DNA from: a virus
Direction: 5' to 3' (one strand)
Virus record (IMG/VR): IMGVR_UViG_3300032397_000083
Location: 1 to 23,512 of that record
Length of the DNA: 23,512 nt
Position numbers and translations under genes: made by a program. How positions within the stretch are numbered: the stretch's first letter is position 1; every line of letters begins with the position of its first letter. This document shows, piece by piece, positions 7,863 to 14,475 of this stretch. The notes under the pieces are model-generated. The model did not search any database. It saw only the letters and a list, made by a program, of their open reading frames with translations, and was not told the origin of the DNA.

Positions 7863-8053
7863 CAAATAAAACACCAAAGCCGAACGGCCTAGCCCCCACC
7901 GTGATGCAGCGTAGGATAGTTACGCCGCGTCAACTAAAGCGCTTCGCCCGCGCTAACAAAGCATTTATGCTCGCCTGGGTTATTTGGATGCTACTTTGCT
8001 TTGCTAGCGTGGTGTTTAGTGCGTACCGAATTTATCTAAAAGATGGTAGTTAG
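7859..8053 (+). CDS. small one-span membrane protein, unknown function
   Basis: The 64-aa protein has a basic N-terminal half (to about residue 37) and one hydrophobic helix (about 38-57: AWVIWMLLCFASVVFSAY), then a short polar tail. By the positive-inside rule the N-terminus is cytoplasmic. Its ATG overlaps the stop of the preceding 25-aa frame by four bases. It follows the ssDNA-binding gene and precedes a Cys-rich gene, within the replication operon. No family is recognised. Confidence 0.65.
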   Translation: MTNKTPKPNGLAPTVMQRRIVTPRQLKRFARANKAFMLAWVIWMLLCFASVVFSAYRIYLKDGS

Positions 8054-8056
8054 AAA

Positions 8057-8470
8057 ATGAATCATACATGGGTCAATTCGTGGAAGGTAAATGGCGGTTG
8101 GCTAACTTGCTCAAAGTGCGGCATTGTATGCAGCGATTCTTCTCGCAATACCGTTTGCGGCCCTAGCACTTCGATCGACCCGCGCCTAGAGTGGGTCAAC
8201 GCATTCGCACACATCGCCTTTAGCGACGCCGAAAGGGCCCTCTACCATATGACACTCGGACCCGGAAAATACGATTATCAACTAAGCCAAGCGCTAAAAG
8301 ACGTCGATGCGAGGCAAGGGATATTAGTAGTGCTAGACGGCGCGAGGGGCCCTAGCTTTTGTATGCAGCTAGAACCGGCTAACGCTATTCTAGTGCCTGT
8401 CATGCTGCGCGACATAGCGGACAAACTAGACGCCGACATGTACAGGGCGGGTATAAAACGGAGTGACTAA
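8057..8470 (+). CDS. Cys-rich protein with possible zinc knuckle, unknown function
   Basis: The 137-aa protein begins with a compact Cys cluster, C18-x2-C21-x3-C25-x8-C34, which could bind zinc. The remainder is a mixed alpha/beta-looking domain (about 40-137) with no motif I recognise. It starts 3 bases after the preceding stop, with only a weak ribosome site. Its last 8 bases overlap the GTG of the methyltransferase locus, so it may be translationally coupled to it. Function cannot be assigned. Confidence 0.7.
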   Translation: MNHTWVNSWKVNGGWLTCSKCGIVCSDSSRNTVCGPSTSIDPRLEWVNAFAHIAFSDAERALYHMTLGPGKYDYQLSQALKDVDARQGILVVLDGARGPSFCMQLEPANAILVPVMLRDIADKLDADMYRAGIKRSD

Positions 8471-9395
8471 GGTGGAAGGGCGCATAAATGGTCTGGACTT
8501 ATTTAGCGGCATCGGCGGAAATACCCTTGCGCTTAGACCATCGCGTATTGTGAAGCAAGCGCCTACGCTCAATCTGTTCTTATATCACGAATTGCGGAAG
8601 GGCTTATCGAGCCCGCGCCCATATGGGATGACGTTCGAACGCTTACTAGATCTTTGCTTAGCGCCCCCATTGATATTATTATCGCTGGCTTTCCCTGCCA
8701 GGATATCAGCGTTGCAGGCAATGGTGCAGGCTTGGCAGGCGAGCGATCTGGATTGGTGTTTGAAGTATTCAGGCTCATCTCAGAAATACGCCCCCGGTTC
8801 GTTTTCCTTGAAAACGTGCCGGCGATTAGGACACGTGGCGGCGAACGAGTGGGGAAAGAATTGGCCGCGCTCGGGTATGATAGTCGGTGGGATATGCTAT
8901 CCGCTTTTGACGTGGGGGCGCCGCACAAAAGAGAAAGATGGTTTTTGTTGGGTTACGCCAACGGCGCGGGGCCGGGAGGAAAATTACGAGACATATCTAG
9001 CCCGGATGCAGGGGAAAACCGATCCAAAATCCAAAGGAAAAACACGGCCGACCTCTTTGGGAATGCAGGTGAATTGCCCCGAGTTTTTTCCAACACCAAG
9101 CGCGTCGAGTTACGGGACGAACCAGGGCGGCGGGGCGGGCCGCGTGGGCAAAGTGCGGCCGTCGCTGGAAACCATGGCCAAGCGCAATCTATGGCCAACG
9201 CCCACCACCGGGGATTGGAAGTCGGGCTCCCACGGCAACCAAGGCAATGCTCGGCCGTTATCGGAAAAGGTTGGTGGGAGTTTGAACCCGACGTGGGTAG
9301 AGTGGCTCATGGGGTTTCCGATCGGGTGGAGCGAATTAAATGCCTCGGTAACGCAGTGGTACCGGCCCAAGCGCGAGAAGCGTTCAAAAGACTAA
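8463..9395 (+). CDS. methyltransferase locus, frame A: motif I start plus overprinted phage Dcm-associated C-terminal domain
   Basis: This frame starts at GTG 8463 (or GTG 8472) and stays open for 310 codons. Residues 9-26 are motif I of a cytosine-5 methyltransferase (NGLDLFSGIGGNTLALRP, SAM binding). Residues about 27-105 are not recognised. The rest reads like the C-terminal domain of many phage Dcm-like proteins: WPRSGMIVGGICYPL, then RRT and TPTARG, FFPTPSASSYGTNQGG, WPTPTTGDWKSG and finally NPTWVEWLMGFPIGW. The catalytic motifs are not in this frame but in the -1 frame of the same bases (see 8537-9406). So either two proteins share this DNA, or a one-base deletion near 8537-8541 has moved the start into this frame. 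It overlaps the previous gene by 8 bases. Confidence 0.6.
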   Translation: MTKVEGRINGLDLFSGIGGNTLALRPSRIVKQAPTLNLFLYHELRKGLSSPRPYGMTFERLLDLCLAPPLILLSLAFPARISALQAMVQAWQASDLDWCLKYSGSSQKYAPGSFSLKTCRRLGHVAANEWGKNWPRSGMIVGGICYPLLTWGRRTKEKDGFCWVTPTARGREENYETYLARMQGKTDPKSKGKTRPTSLGMQVNCPEFFPTPSASSYGTNQGGGAGRVGKVRPSLETMAKRNLWPTPTTGDWKSGSHGNQGNARPLSEKVGGSLNPTWVEWLMGFPIGWSELNASVTQWYRPKREKRSKD

Positions 9396-9406
9396 TGGGG
9401 CTGTAA
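8537..9406 (+). CDS. methyltransferase locus, frame B: DNA (cytosine-5) methyltransferase catalytic domain lacking its own start
   Basis: This frame opens after TAG at 8534-8536 and contains every catalytic motif except motif I: TIAYCEASAYAQ (motif II area), APIWDDVRTL, the nucleophile loop GFPCQDIS (Cys codon 8696-8698), FLENVPAI (motif VI, Glu codon 8810-8812), GAPHKRERWFLL (motif VIII), a recognition region of about 115 residues and KCLGNAVVPAQAREAF (motif X). It would methylate C5 of cytosine in phage DNA. No ATG or GTG precedes the PCQ motif; the first TTG (8654) would omit motifs I-III. Motif I lies in the other frame at 8487-8540, so an intact enzyme needs a -1 shift at about 8537-8541. 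No classical slippery heptamer is seen. The stop abuts the polymerase ATG (TAAATG). Confidence 0.75.
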   Translation, partial: TIAYCEASAYAQSVLISRIAEGLIEPAPIWDDVRTLTRSLLSAPIDIIIAGFPCQDISVAGNGAGLAGERSGLVFEVFRLISEIRPRFVFLENVPAIRTRGGERVGKELAALGYDSRWDMLSAFDVGAPHKRERWFLLGYANGAGPGGKLRDISSPDAGENRSKIQRKNTADLFGNAGELPRVFSNTKRVELRDEPGRRGGPRGQSAAVAGNHGQAQSMANAHHRGLEVGLPRQPRQCSAVIGKGWWEFEPDVGRVAHGVSDRVERIKCLGNAVVPAQAREAFKRLMGL

Positions 9407-11554
9407 ATGATTGACTTTAAAAATGCGACGGCCCGCAAAAACCAAAAGTATTGCGTCATGGACTATGAGACTTATTCCGAAGCCGATCTAACGAAAGTGG
9501 GAGCTTATGAGTACAGTATCCATCCTTCTACTGAGATCTTATGCGTTGCTTGGCGAATCGGTACACTTGAAACTCTAAAGAGTGAGAGGACTTATTGCAG
9601 TAATTTTGGCGGGGCCATCGGGGACAAATTCACGGGATTTTTGCAGGCTCTTTTAGATCCAAGTATCATACTGGTCGCGCACAATGCGCTATTTGAGCAA
9701 GTGATAACTCGCAACGTGTTCGCCGTCAAGGATATGTATTCTAAAAGCAGCAAAATAAGAGCTATCCCGGTGAGCCGTTGGATATGTACGGCCGCGCTTT
9801 CGTCGGCCCTGGCACTCCCGCGCAAACTAGAGGGCGTGGCTAGCGCCCTTAAGCTATCGGTCCAAAAAGACGAAGCGGGACATAAGCTTATGAAAAAATG
9901 GTGTAAGCCCCGCAAGGCCAGTAAAAAAGACACCAACACCAGGCACTCAGACCCGTTAGAATACGCCCGGCTTATGGACTATTGCAGAACGGACGTAGCG
10001 GTTGAAACCGAGCTATTTTTGCTACTTCCGCCGCTTAGCCCGGTAGAGCGGAAAGTGTGGGAGTTAGACCAAATCATTAATTTGCGGGGCTTTAACGTCG
10101 ACCGAACGCTAGTTAAAAACGTGCTGGCCATGGTTGACGAGGAAACTAAAGCACTTGACGCCGAAACCGAAGAATTGACTTACGGCTATTTGACCACCAC
10201 AAAAAAGGTCGCCAAAGTCCTAGATTACTTGCGCCTCGAAAAGGTGGTGTTACCTGACCTAACAGCCCCCACCGTCGAAAAAGCACTTACGGTCGAACTA
10301 CCCGAAACGGCAAAACGCTTACTTGAAATTCGCGCTTCGGTGTCCATGGCGTCTACTGCAAAATATAAAGTGTTTGAACTACGTTCGCGCCATGACGGCC
10401 GGCTTCGCGATATCCTCGTATATCATAGGGCCTCAACCGGCCGCTGGGGCGGGGCGGGTATTCAGCCGCAAAACTTCCCGCGTGGCACTATTAAGAACAC
10501 CACTAAGGCATCCGAAATATTGGCCGAGGGTAGTTTAGATCTAGTCCGCATGTTTTATAAAAATCCGATGCAGGTATTTTCCAGCTGTTTGCGCAACATG
10601 ATTATACCGAGCAAGGGGGCTGTTTTTGACGTAGCCGACTATGCGGGTATCGAAGTGCGCGTACTGTTTTGGGCCGCTGGCCATAAGGACGGTATCCGCG
10701 CATTTGTCGAAGGCCGCGACCTTTATAAAGAGCTCGCATCAAAAATATACGGTTGCCCGCTAGACACCATAAATGAATCGCAGCGGTTTTTAGGCAAGGG
10801 CGCCGTACTCGGGTGCGGGTTTTCTATGGGCGTTGACAAGTTTCAGGTCACTTGCGCAAAGCAGGGAAATCCCGTTAGTCGCGAGTTAGCCGATGCGGCG
10901 GTGAAAACCTACCGAACCGAACACGCGCCGGTAGTCGTTTTGTGGCGGGCGCTTGAAAAAGCGGCGATTAGCGCCGTTCAACAGCCCGGTAAAAGCTTCA
11001 CCGCCGGGCCAACTAAGTGGACGGCCTCGGGGGGTACTAGGCCGTTTTTGTGGTGCCTGCTTCCAAGCGGTAGGCGCCTGGCCTATGCCTACCCTAGCGT
11101 AGTGCATGAGCCGTCGCCGTGGGGTAACGGCGATCCCCGGCCGGTGCTGTATCATTACGGCGAGGACGCTGTAACGCGCAAGTGGGTCAACGCCAAAACC
11201 TACGGCGGCAAGCTAACTGAAAACGTGATTCAAGCGATCGCCCGCGATTTAATGGCCGAGGCCATGCTACAGATCGAGGACGCGGGCCCATGGCGCATTG
11301 TGCTATCGGTGCATGATGAGCTCATAGCCGAACGGCCCATCGATGCTAAGTGGGCAAATCTTCAACAATTCTGCCAACTTATGGCCAATATCCCGGCCTG
11401 GGCGTCGGGGTGCCCGGTCAAGGCCGAAGGGTGGTCAGGCGACCGCTACCAAAAAGGCCGCGCTACACATAGCGCATCGGCCGCCACGCATCATGCCGAC
11501 CGGGCCAAGGACCACCACTTCCACCCGCTACCCGGCCTAAATTGTTCCATGTGA
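9407..11554 (+). CDS. DNA polymerase, family A (phage Pol I-like with 3'-5' exonuclease)
   Basis: The 715-aa replicative polymerase has a 3'-5' proofreading exonuclease first: Exo I MDYETYSEADL (D19, E21), Exo II AHNALFE (N93) and Exo III CRTDVAVE (D196). The polymerase part follows: STGRWGG with PQNFPR (343-358), motif A DVADYAGIEVR (D411, E416), motif B GKGAVLGCGFSMG (463-475) and motif C SVHDELI (H636, D637, E638). All metal-binding and dNTP-binding residues appear present. A polar His-rich tail (from about 688) extends beyond the fold. The ATG directly follows the methyltransferase stop. With the primase-helicase, SNF2 helicase, nuclease and SSB it completes a self-sufficient phage replication set. 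It is the last large gene before the repeat region. Confidence 0.96.
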   Translation: MIDFKNATARKNQKYCVMDYETYSEADLTKVGAYEYSIHPSTEILCVAWRIGTLETLKSERTYCSNFGGAIGDKFTGFLQALLDPSIILVAHNALFEQVITRNVFAVKDMYSKSSKIRAIPVSRWICTAALSSALALPRKLEGVASALKLSVQKDEAGHKLMKKWCKPRKASKKDTNTRHSDPLEYARLMDYCRTDVAVETELFLLLPPLSPVERKVWELDQIINLRGFNVDRTLVKNVLAMVDEETKALDAETEELTYGYLTTTKKVAKVLDYLRLEKVVLPDLTAPTVEKALTVELPETAKRLLEIRASVSMASTAKYKVFELRSRHDGRLRDILVYHRASTGRWGGAGIQPQNFPRGTIKNTTKASEILAEGSLDLVRMFYKNPMQVFSSCLRNMIIPSKGAVFDVADYAGIEVRVLFWAAGHKDGIRAFVEGRDLYKELASKIYGCPLDTINESQRFLGKGAVLGCGFSMGVDKFQVTCAKQGNPVSRELADAAVKTYRTEHAPVVVLWRALEKAAISAVQQPGKSFTAGPTKWTASGGTRPFLWCLLPSGRRLAYAYPSVVHEPSPWGNGDPRPVLYHYGEDAVTRKWVNAKTYGGKLTENVIQAIARDLMAEAMLQIEDAGPWRIVLSVHDELIAERPIDAKWANLQQFCQLMANIPAWASGCPVKAEGWSGDRYQKGRATHSASAATHHADRAKDHHFHPLPGLNCSM

Positions 11555-11579
11555 AACAATGCCCTATAAACTAATTTAA

Positions 11580-11689
11580 GTTTTTTCCCAATTATGCCGA
11601 TACGTTCCCGTATACGGGAAAAACAACGTATCGGCAATTTGAAAAAATGTTGTAAATAGGGCTAAAGTTTTCTCCTGATTATGCCGATA
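11580..11689. repeat. nested palindrome and direct-repeat cluster behind the polymerase gene
   Basis: TTCCCGTATACGGGAA (11605-11620) is a perfect 16-bp palindrome. It lies between perfect inverted 12-mers TGCCGATACGTT (11595-11606) and AACGTATCGGCA (11625-11636). A 23-base direct repeat (11580-11602 and 11667-11689, 20 of 23 identical, ending in ATTATGCCGATA) overlaps the left arm, so the GCCGATA word occurs three times. No T-run follows either side of the stem, so it is not an ordinary terminator. The stretch 11555-11746 carries no gene. A binding site for a replication, partition or repressor protein, or a recombination site, is possible. Confidence 0.7.
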
Positions 11690-11746
11690 AGGGTTAGGTA
11701 AGCAGGTAAGCAGCAATCAAGCTGACTACAAAGTTACGAGGCCCCC

Positions 11747-11902
11747 ATGAAACTTAAAATCGGCCAGAAAGTCCAGTTTGTCACCATGTACCCAGGTCAC
11801 GAGGGCGAGACGGTGGTGGGCACGGTTGTTTATGTGGGTGATTCGCGATTCCCATGTAACCCCCTCTATTACGACCGAATTTGGGCGTCACGAAAGTTTT
11901 AG
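11747..11902 (+). CDS. 51-aa protein, possible small beta-barrel
   Basis: The ATG at 11747 has GAGG five bases upstream. The 51-residue product begins MKLKIGQKVQF and alternates hydrophobic and polar residues with several Gly (VVGTVVYVGDSRF), a pattern suited to a small SH3-like beta fold, then ends in YYDRIWASRKF. It is the first gene after the repeat cluster. Similar short phage proteins exist, but no named family can be claimed. It is separated by 72 gene-free bases from the lipoprotein gene. Confidence 0.6.
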   Translation: MKLKIGQKVQFVTMYPGHEGETVVGTVVYVGDSRFPCNPLYYDRIWASRKF

Positions 11903-11974
11903 CTAAAAACCTCAAAGTGGTGTGAATCCGGGGGCATTTTGTGGGGCCAAGTGGGTTTAAATGGGGGTGAGCAA

Positions 11975-12565
11975 ATGAAACACCAAGTATTGACGCTGAT
12001 TCTTCTATTCCTTACCAGCGCTTGCGGCGTGGTCGAAAAAATGCCAGGCGCGTCGATCGACTCCCGCCTAGAAAAAATCTATTTTCGGTTTTTAGATGAC
12101 GCCGCTACCCGTGGTGTTGTCATTCCGCAAAAAGATCAAGACCGTTTAATCATCATGAAATTCGATAATGATATGGAATTTAAAAAGGACGCTGATCTAG
12201 CCAATGGTAGTAGCGATTCAAATGATAAAGACGTGCTAGGCATATGCCGCCAAGGCCAGCAAATTAATTCTGCTAATTTGAAAAAGCCAGTTACATGGAC
12301 GGAAATACATATCCTAGACCCACGGTTTTCTAGGTACGGGAAATACGACCCAGATAGCCCTTATGATTTGACGTTGACGCGCATCATGTATCACGAGCTC
12401 GGACACTGCTTATTGCACAAGGGGCATAGCACGACGGGCGGCGTGGACGTAATGGAAGCCGACCTAGCCCCGGTGTCAGATAGCACCGGCAATTTTTGGG
12501 AATTCAGCGTCGATCAATTATTTTCACCTTCATACTTGGCAGGTCTTCCCGGATGGAATCAGTAA
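11975..12565 (+). CDS. phage-encoded lipoprotein zinc metallopeptidase
   Basis: The 196-aa protein starts with a type II signal peptide (MKHQVLTLILLFLTSAC, lipobox Cys17), so it should be lipid-anchored outside the cytoplasmic membrane. The catalytic site is HELGH (140-144) followed by CLLHKGH (H151 as likely third zinc ligand) and a Met-turn-like DVM (158-160), a metzincin-like arrangement with spacing different from the classical HExxHxxGxxH. Such proteins are frequent as lipoproteins in bacteria. The ATG at 11975 is chosen because GGGGGTGA precedes it and the signal peptide begins there; the frame is open 12 codons further upstream. It is not part of the structural or replication sets, so a host-modifying (moron-like) role, or help in envelope passage, is inferred. 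Confidence 0.8.
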   Translation: MKHQVLTLILLFLTSACGVVEKMPGASIDSRLEKIYFRFLDDAATRGVVIPQKDQDRLIIMKFDNDMEFKKDADLANGSSDSNDKDVLGICRQGQQINSANLKKPVTWTEIHILDPRFSRYGKYDPDSPYDLTLTRIMYHELGHCLLHKGHSTTGGVDVMEADLAPVSDSTGNFWEFSVDQLFSPSYLAGLPGWNQ

Positions 12566-12589
12566 ATCAATTCTAAAAAGGACACCGCA

Positions 12590-12763
12590 ATGGCGACACT
12601 TAAGCCCGATGCATTTACACTAACGCAGTTAGTCCGTGCTATTGACGATTTAGCCCGTCGCGGCGGCGCTATTGAGCGGGAGTTAGTCATCATCAAAAAA
12701 CAACTAACCGATTTGCACCGGGAAGCCAGCGCCGTTTTGCAAACTTTGACGAAAGAGGACTAG
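12590..12763 (+). CDS. 57-aa helical protein, unknown function
   Basis: The ATG at 12590 has AAGGA eight bases upstream. The 57 residues form a likely amphipathic helical hairpin or coiled coil (LTQLVRAIDDLARRGG, then IERELVIIKKQLTDLHREA) without cysteines or membrane spans. It lies 24 bases after the metallopeptidase gene and 6 bases before the next one, consistent with one transcript. No family is recognised. Confidence 0.65.
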   Translation: MATLKPDAFTLTQLVRAIDDLARRGGAIERELVIIKKQLTDLHREASAVLQTLTKED

Positions 12764-12769
12764 CCCCCA

Positions 12770-13018
12770 ATGGTCATGATGTTTAAAATCGAAGCGCTTC
12801 GCGGCGGCAATTTAATGCTGACCCGGTTTTTAGTCTATAAAGTGGGGCCGGACGAATTCCAATGCTTTATGGAAACTCGCCCGGCCGTCGGAAAACCGTG
12901 GAACAAAAACCCGCTAGGCCAGCCGTTCATAAGCGCCCTGGCCGCCCTCCAAGCGTGCAGCTTGTACTCGGCCCGCTATTGGACACTGGCCAACCAACAC
13001 CACGCTACTGCGCCATGA
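12770..13018 (+). CDS. 82-aa protein, unknown function
   Basis: The ATG at 12770 is preceded by GAGGA; another ATG lies three codons in. The 82-aa product is a mixed sequence with two Cys and several aromatic residues (FLVYKVGPDEFQCFMETRP, then a helical Ala/Leu-rich AALAALQACSLYSARYW). It is the last rightward gene: the leftward lysis cassette ends only 23 bases away. No motif allows a function to be given. Confidence 0.6.
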   Translation: MVMMFKIEALRGGNLMLTRFLVYKVGPDEFQCFMETRPAVGKPWNKNPLGQPFISALAALQACSLYSARYWTLANQHHATAP

Positions 13019-13041
13019 TTAAGCAGCGCACTAAGAAAAGA

Positions 13042-13542
13042 TTAAAGCCCCCGCTGCGCCGTCGAGCCCTCTAGAGCCCGGCTAATGGTGTCGATCGCGG
13101 CAAGGTAGACCGGCCCGATACCGGGCACCGATTTGATCGCGTCTAAGAGCTCATGCAGGAATACCGCGCCGCCGCCCGCGACTACGTAGGCAAACACTAG
13201 GGCCGGTGTGATCGCCGCGCCGCCCGCTCCGAGGCCGAGGATACCGGCTAAAAGGCCGAGCGCAGGCGCTACCAGCACTTGCGCCCAACCGAGTTTTGAC
13301 CACACCGCTTGACGAAATACCCCGACTTTCAAGCTTGCTACTAGCAGCATAATCACTGCGCTGATTTTTGCAAAAAGTCCAAGCCCTCCAATAGTGCTGG
13401 CTACTGCGAGGACTTGCGCGAAAAAATCAGCCGACCCGTCGCCTTGCGTGAAAGCCATGGCCACGTCTGACATACCTAAGCAAAACGAAAAAATGCAAAA
13501 AATCGTCAACAAAAACTCTCTGAATTTCCCCATAAGTCTCAT
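13042..13542 (-). CDS. membrane protein of the lysis region, holin candidate
   Basis: The 166-aa protein has a signal-like first helix (about 6-30, ending in MSDVAMA before FTQGDG), a second hydrophobic stretch (about 43-75) and a Gly/Ala-rich hydrophobic region (about 88-132), ending in a soluble tail. Its ATG at 13542 overlaps the endolysin stop by four bases. The fourth codon is also ATG (13533) and sits at a better distance from the AAGGGGGC ribosome site. A position next to an endolysin suggests holin or another lysis role, but the protein is larger than most holins and no holin family is recognised. It is the last gene of the leftward transcript. Confidence 0.65.
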   Translation of the reverse strand: MRLMGKFREFLLTIFCIFSFCLGMSDVAMAFTQGDGSADFFAQVLAVASTIGGLGLFAKISAVIMLLVASLKVGVFRQAVWSKLGWAQVLVAPALGLLAGILGLGAGGAAITPALVFAYVVAGGGAVFLHELLDAIKSVPGIGPVYLAAIDTISRALEGSTAQRGL

Positions 13543-14078
13543 GCCCCCTTAAGCAAAAGTGAATAAGCGTTAACCCGGCTTTCCCAACCGGCTTGATACT
13601 TTTTACTTTTCGGCTGAATTTCAATAATGCGGGCGATACGTTTTAACAACAGCGCTTGAAAATGAGGGACCAAGCACGCGGCCGAAGTGGAATTAATCGC
13701 CGCAAGCGTGGTGCTACCTATCACACCGTCAAGGGCCGTTGGCTTGGCGCCGCACGCTATGGCCGCTTTTTGCGCAAACAGGGCGGAAGTGGCAACGCCG
13801 AATAAAACACCAGCGTCTAGGATTATCGTAGCTAGCGGGGGTACGGTGATCTTATCACACCGCAACGGTTTCCAAAAATACTCCTGGTAAATTGGTAGCA
13901 CGTCATAGCGGGTAAGTGCTTTCACGTCCTCGGGGCTGGCCGGGCGCCCAAGCCAAGTGCTTAAAGTTTCACGGGTTATGCCGTGATTTGTCGCACCGCC
14001 GCCGTCGTCTTTATCGTCGACGTAACCATCTTCGTTTTCTAAAACGTAAACTATGGCATTTTCAAAAAACTCGATCAT
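13539..14078 (-). CDS. endolysin, glycoside hydrolase family 108 with C-terminal peptidoglycan-binding part
   Basis: The 179-aa protein has the GH108 signature: catalytic Glu16 in the ENEDGYV segment, then DDKDDGGGATNHGIT. The family's usual E-G-G-Y reads E-D-G-Y here. The C-terminal half (ALDGVIGSTTLAAIN, and GWESRVNAYSLLL at the end) matches the PG_binding_3 region normally fused to it. It should cut host peptidoglycan glycan strands at lysis. The ATG at 14078 is chosen because it overlaps the preceding stop as ATGA, and family proteins begin close to this point; the frame is open 17 codons further upstream. No signal peptide is seen, so export needs a holin. Confidence 0.92.
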   Translation of the reverse strand: MIEFFENAIVYVLENEDGYVDDKDDGGGATNHGITRETLSTWLGRPASPEDVKALTRYDVLPIYQEYFWKPLRCDKITVPPLATIILDAGVLFGVATSALFAQKAAIACGAKPTALDGVIGSTTLAAINSTSAACLVPHFQALLLKRIARIIEIQPKSKKYQAGWESRVNAYSLLLKGA

Positions 14079-14428
14079 AATGGCGGCCCGTCCTCGTCGT
14101 CTAGTACGCGCTTTTTGATCCCCTCCCACTTTTCGCCGGCCAGCATTTTCAAAGCGGCATGAGTGCGCTTTAGCTCAAGCTTGAATTTCGGGCCGTTGGC
14201 TAGTCGCTGTTCGACTTCCTTTAGCCTACCGTCAAGCTTTTCGGTCGCGATGGTGTTAGACTTTACTGCATCAGATAGGTTTTCGATAACCGTCGCCGTT
14301 ACTTTGTCTTTATTCTCCCGAAATTGCCAAAAAAATTCAGCCAGTTTGGCCATAAGGTGCAAGGCACTCATGACCGTAACCGCTGAAAGCAGGCCCGCTA
14401 GACCGGTTGATTTTATAATTTCTTCCAT
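14075..14428 (-). CDS. membrane-anchored coiled-coil protein of the lysis cassette
   Basis: The 117-aa protein has one N-terminal hydrophobic helix (about 8-32, GLAGLLSAVTVMSALHLMAKL) followed by a long charged helical region (about 34-100) with coiled-coil character and an acidic end. This layout resembles haemolysin XhlA-type or inner-membrane spanin-like lysis proteins, but the sequence does not decide between them. It is the first gene after a strong terminator and is coupled to the endolysin by an ATGA overlap. The only purine-rich ribosome site, GGGG nine bases before the ATG, lies in the 3' arm of that terminator hairpin. Confidence 0.7.
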   Translation of the reverse strand: MEEIIKSTGLAGLLSAVTVMSALHLMAKLAEFFWQFRENKDKVTATVIENLSDAVKSNTIATEKLDGRLKEVEQRLANGPKFKLELKRTHAALKMLAGEKWEGIKKRVLDDEDGPPL

Positions 14429-14431
14429 ACC

Positions 14432-14475
14432 AAAAAACCCCGGTGCTAGTGGTTTGACACCATTTTACACCGGGG
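14432..14475 (-). terminator. strong intrinsic terminator between tail operon and lysis cassette
   Basis: Read leftwards, CCCCGGTG (14475-14468) pairs perfectly with CACCGGGG (14445-14438), and TTTTTT follows directly (14437-14432). An inner TGGT/ACCA pair can extend the hairpin. It lies about 30 bases after the GT9 stop codon and ends only 3 bases before the ATG of the first lysis gene, so lysis gene expression requires read-through, antitermination or a promoter within the 77-base gap. Confidence 0.9.

Noticed and set aside
8569-9370. Leftward frames across the methyltransferase locus
   Set aside because: They are antisense shadows without recognisable motifs or starts with ribosome sites; only the two rightward frames carry family-like sequence.
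11595-11636. Intrinsic terminator of the polymerase operon, or linear-plasmid telomere (telRL-like) palindrome
   Set aside because: No T-run follows the stem in either direction, and the arms are offset by six bases, so it is not the uninterrupted palindrome expected of a telomere resolution site; no protelomerase is in the window.
13019-13060. Terminator at the convergent junction
   Set aside because: GCAGCG/CGCTGC can pair, but over a loop of about 25 bases and without a good T-run on either strand.
13015-13074. 19-codon basic frame overlapping the end of the 82-aa gene
   Set aside because: Its start overlaps as ATGA, but it runs into the opposite-strand lysis gene, has strongly biased Arg/Lys/Pro content and no family; a chance frame is more likely.
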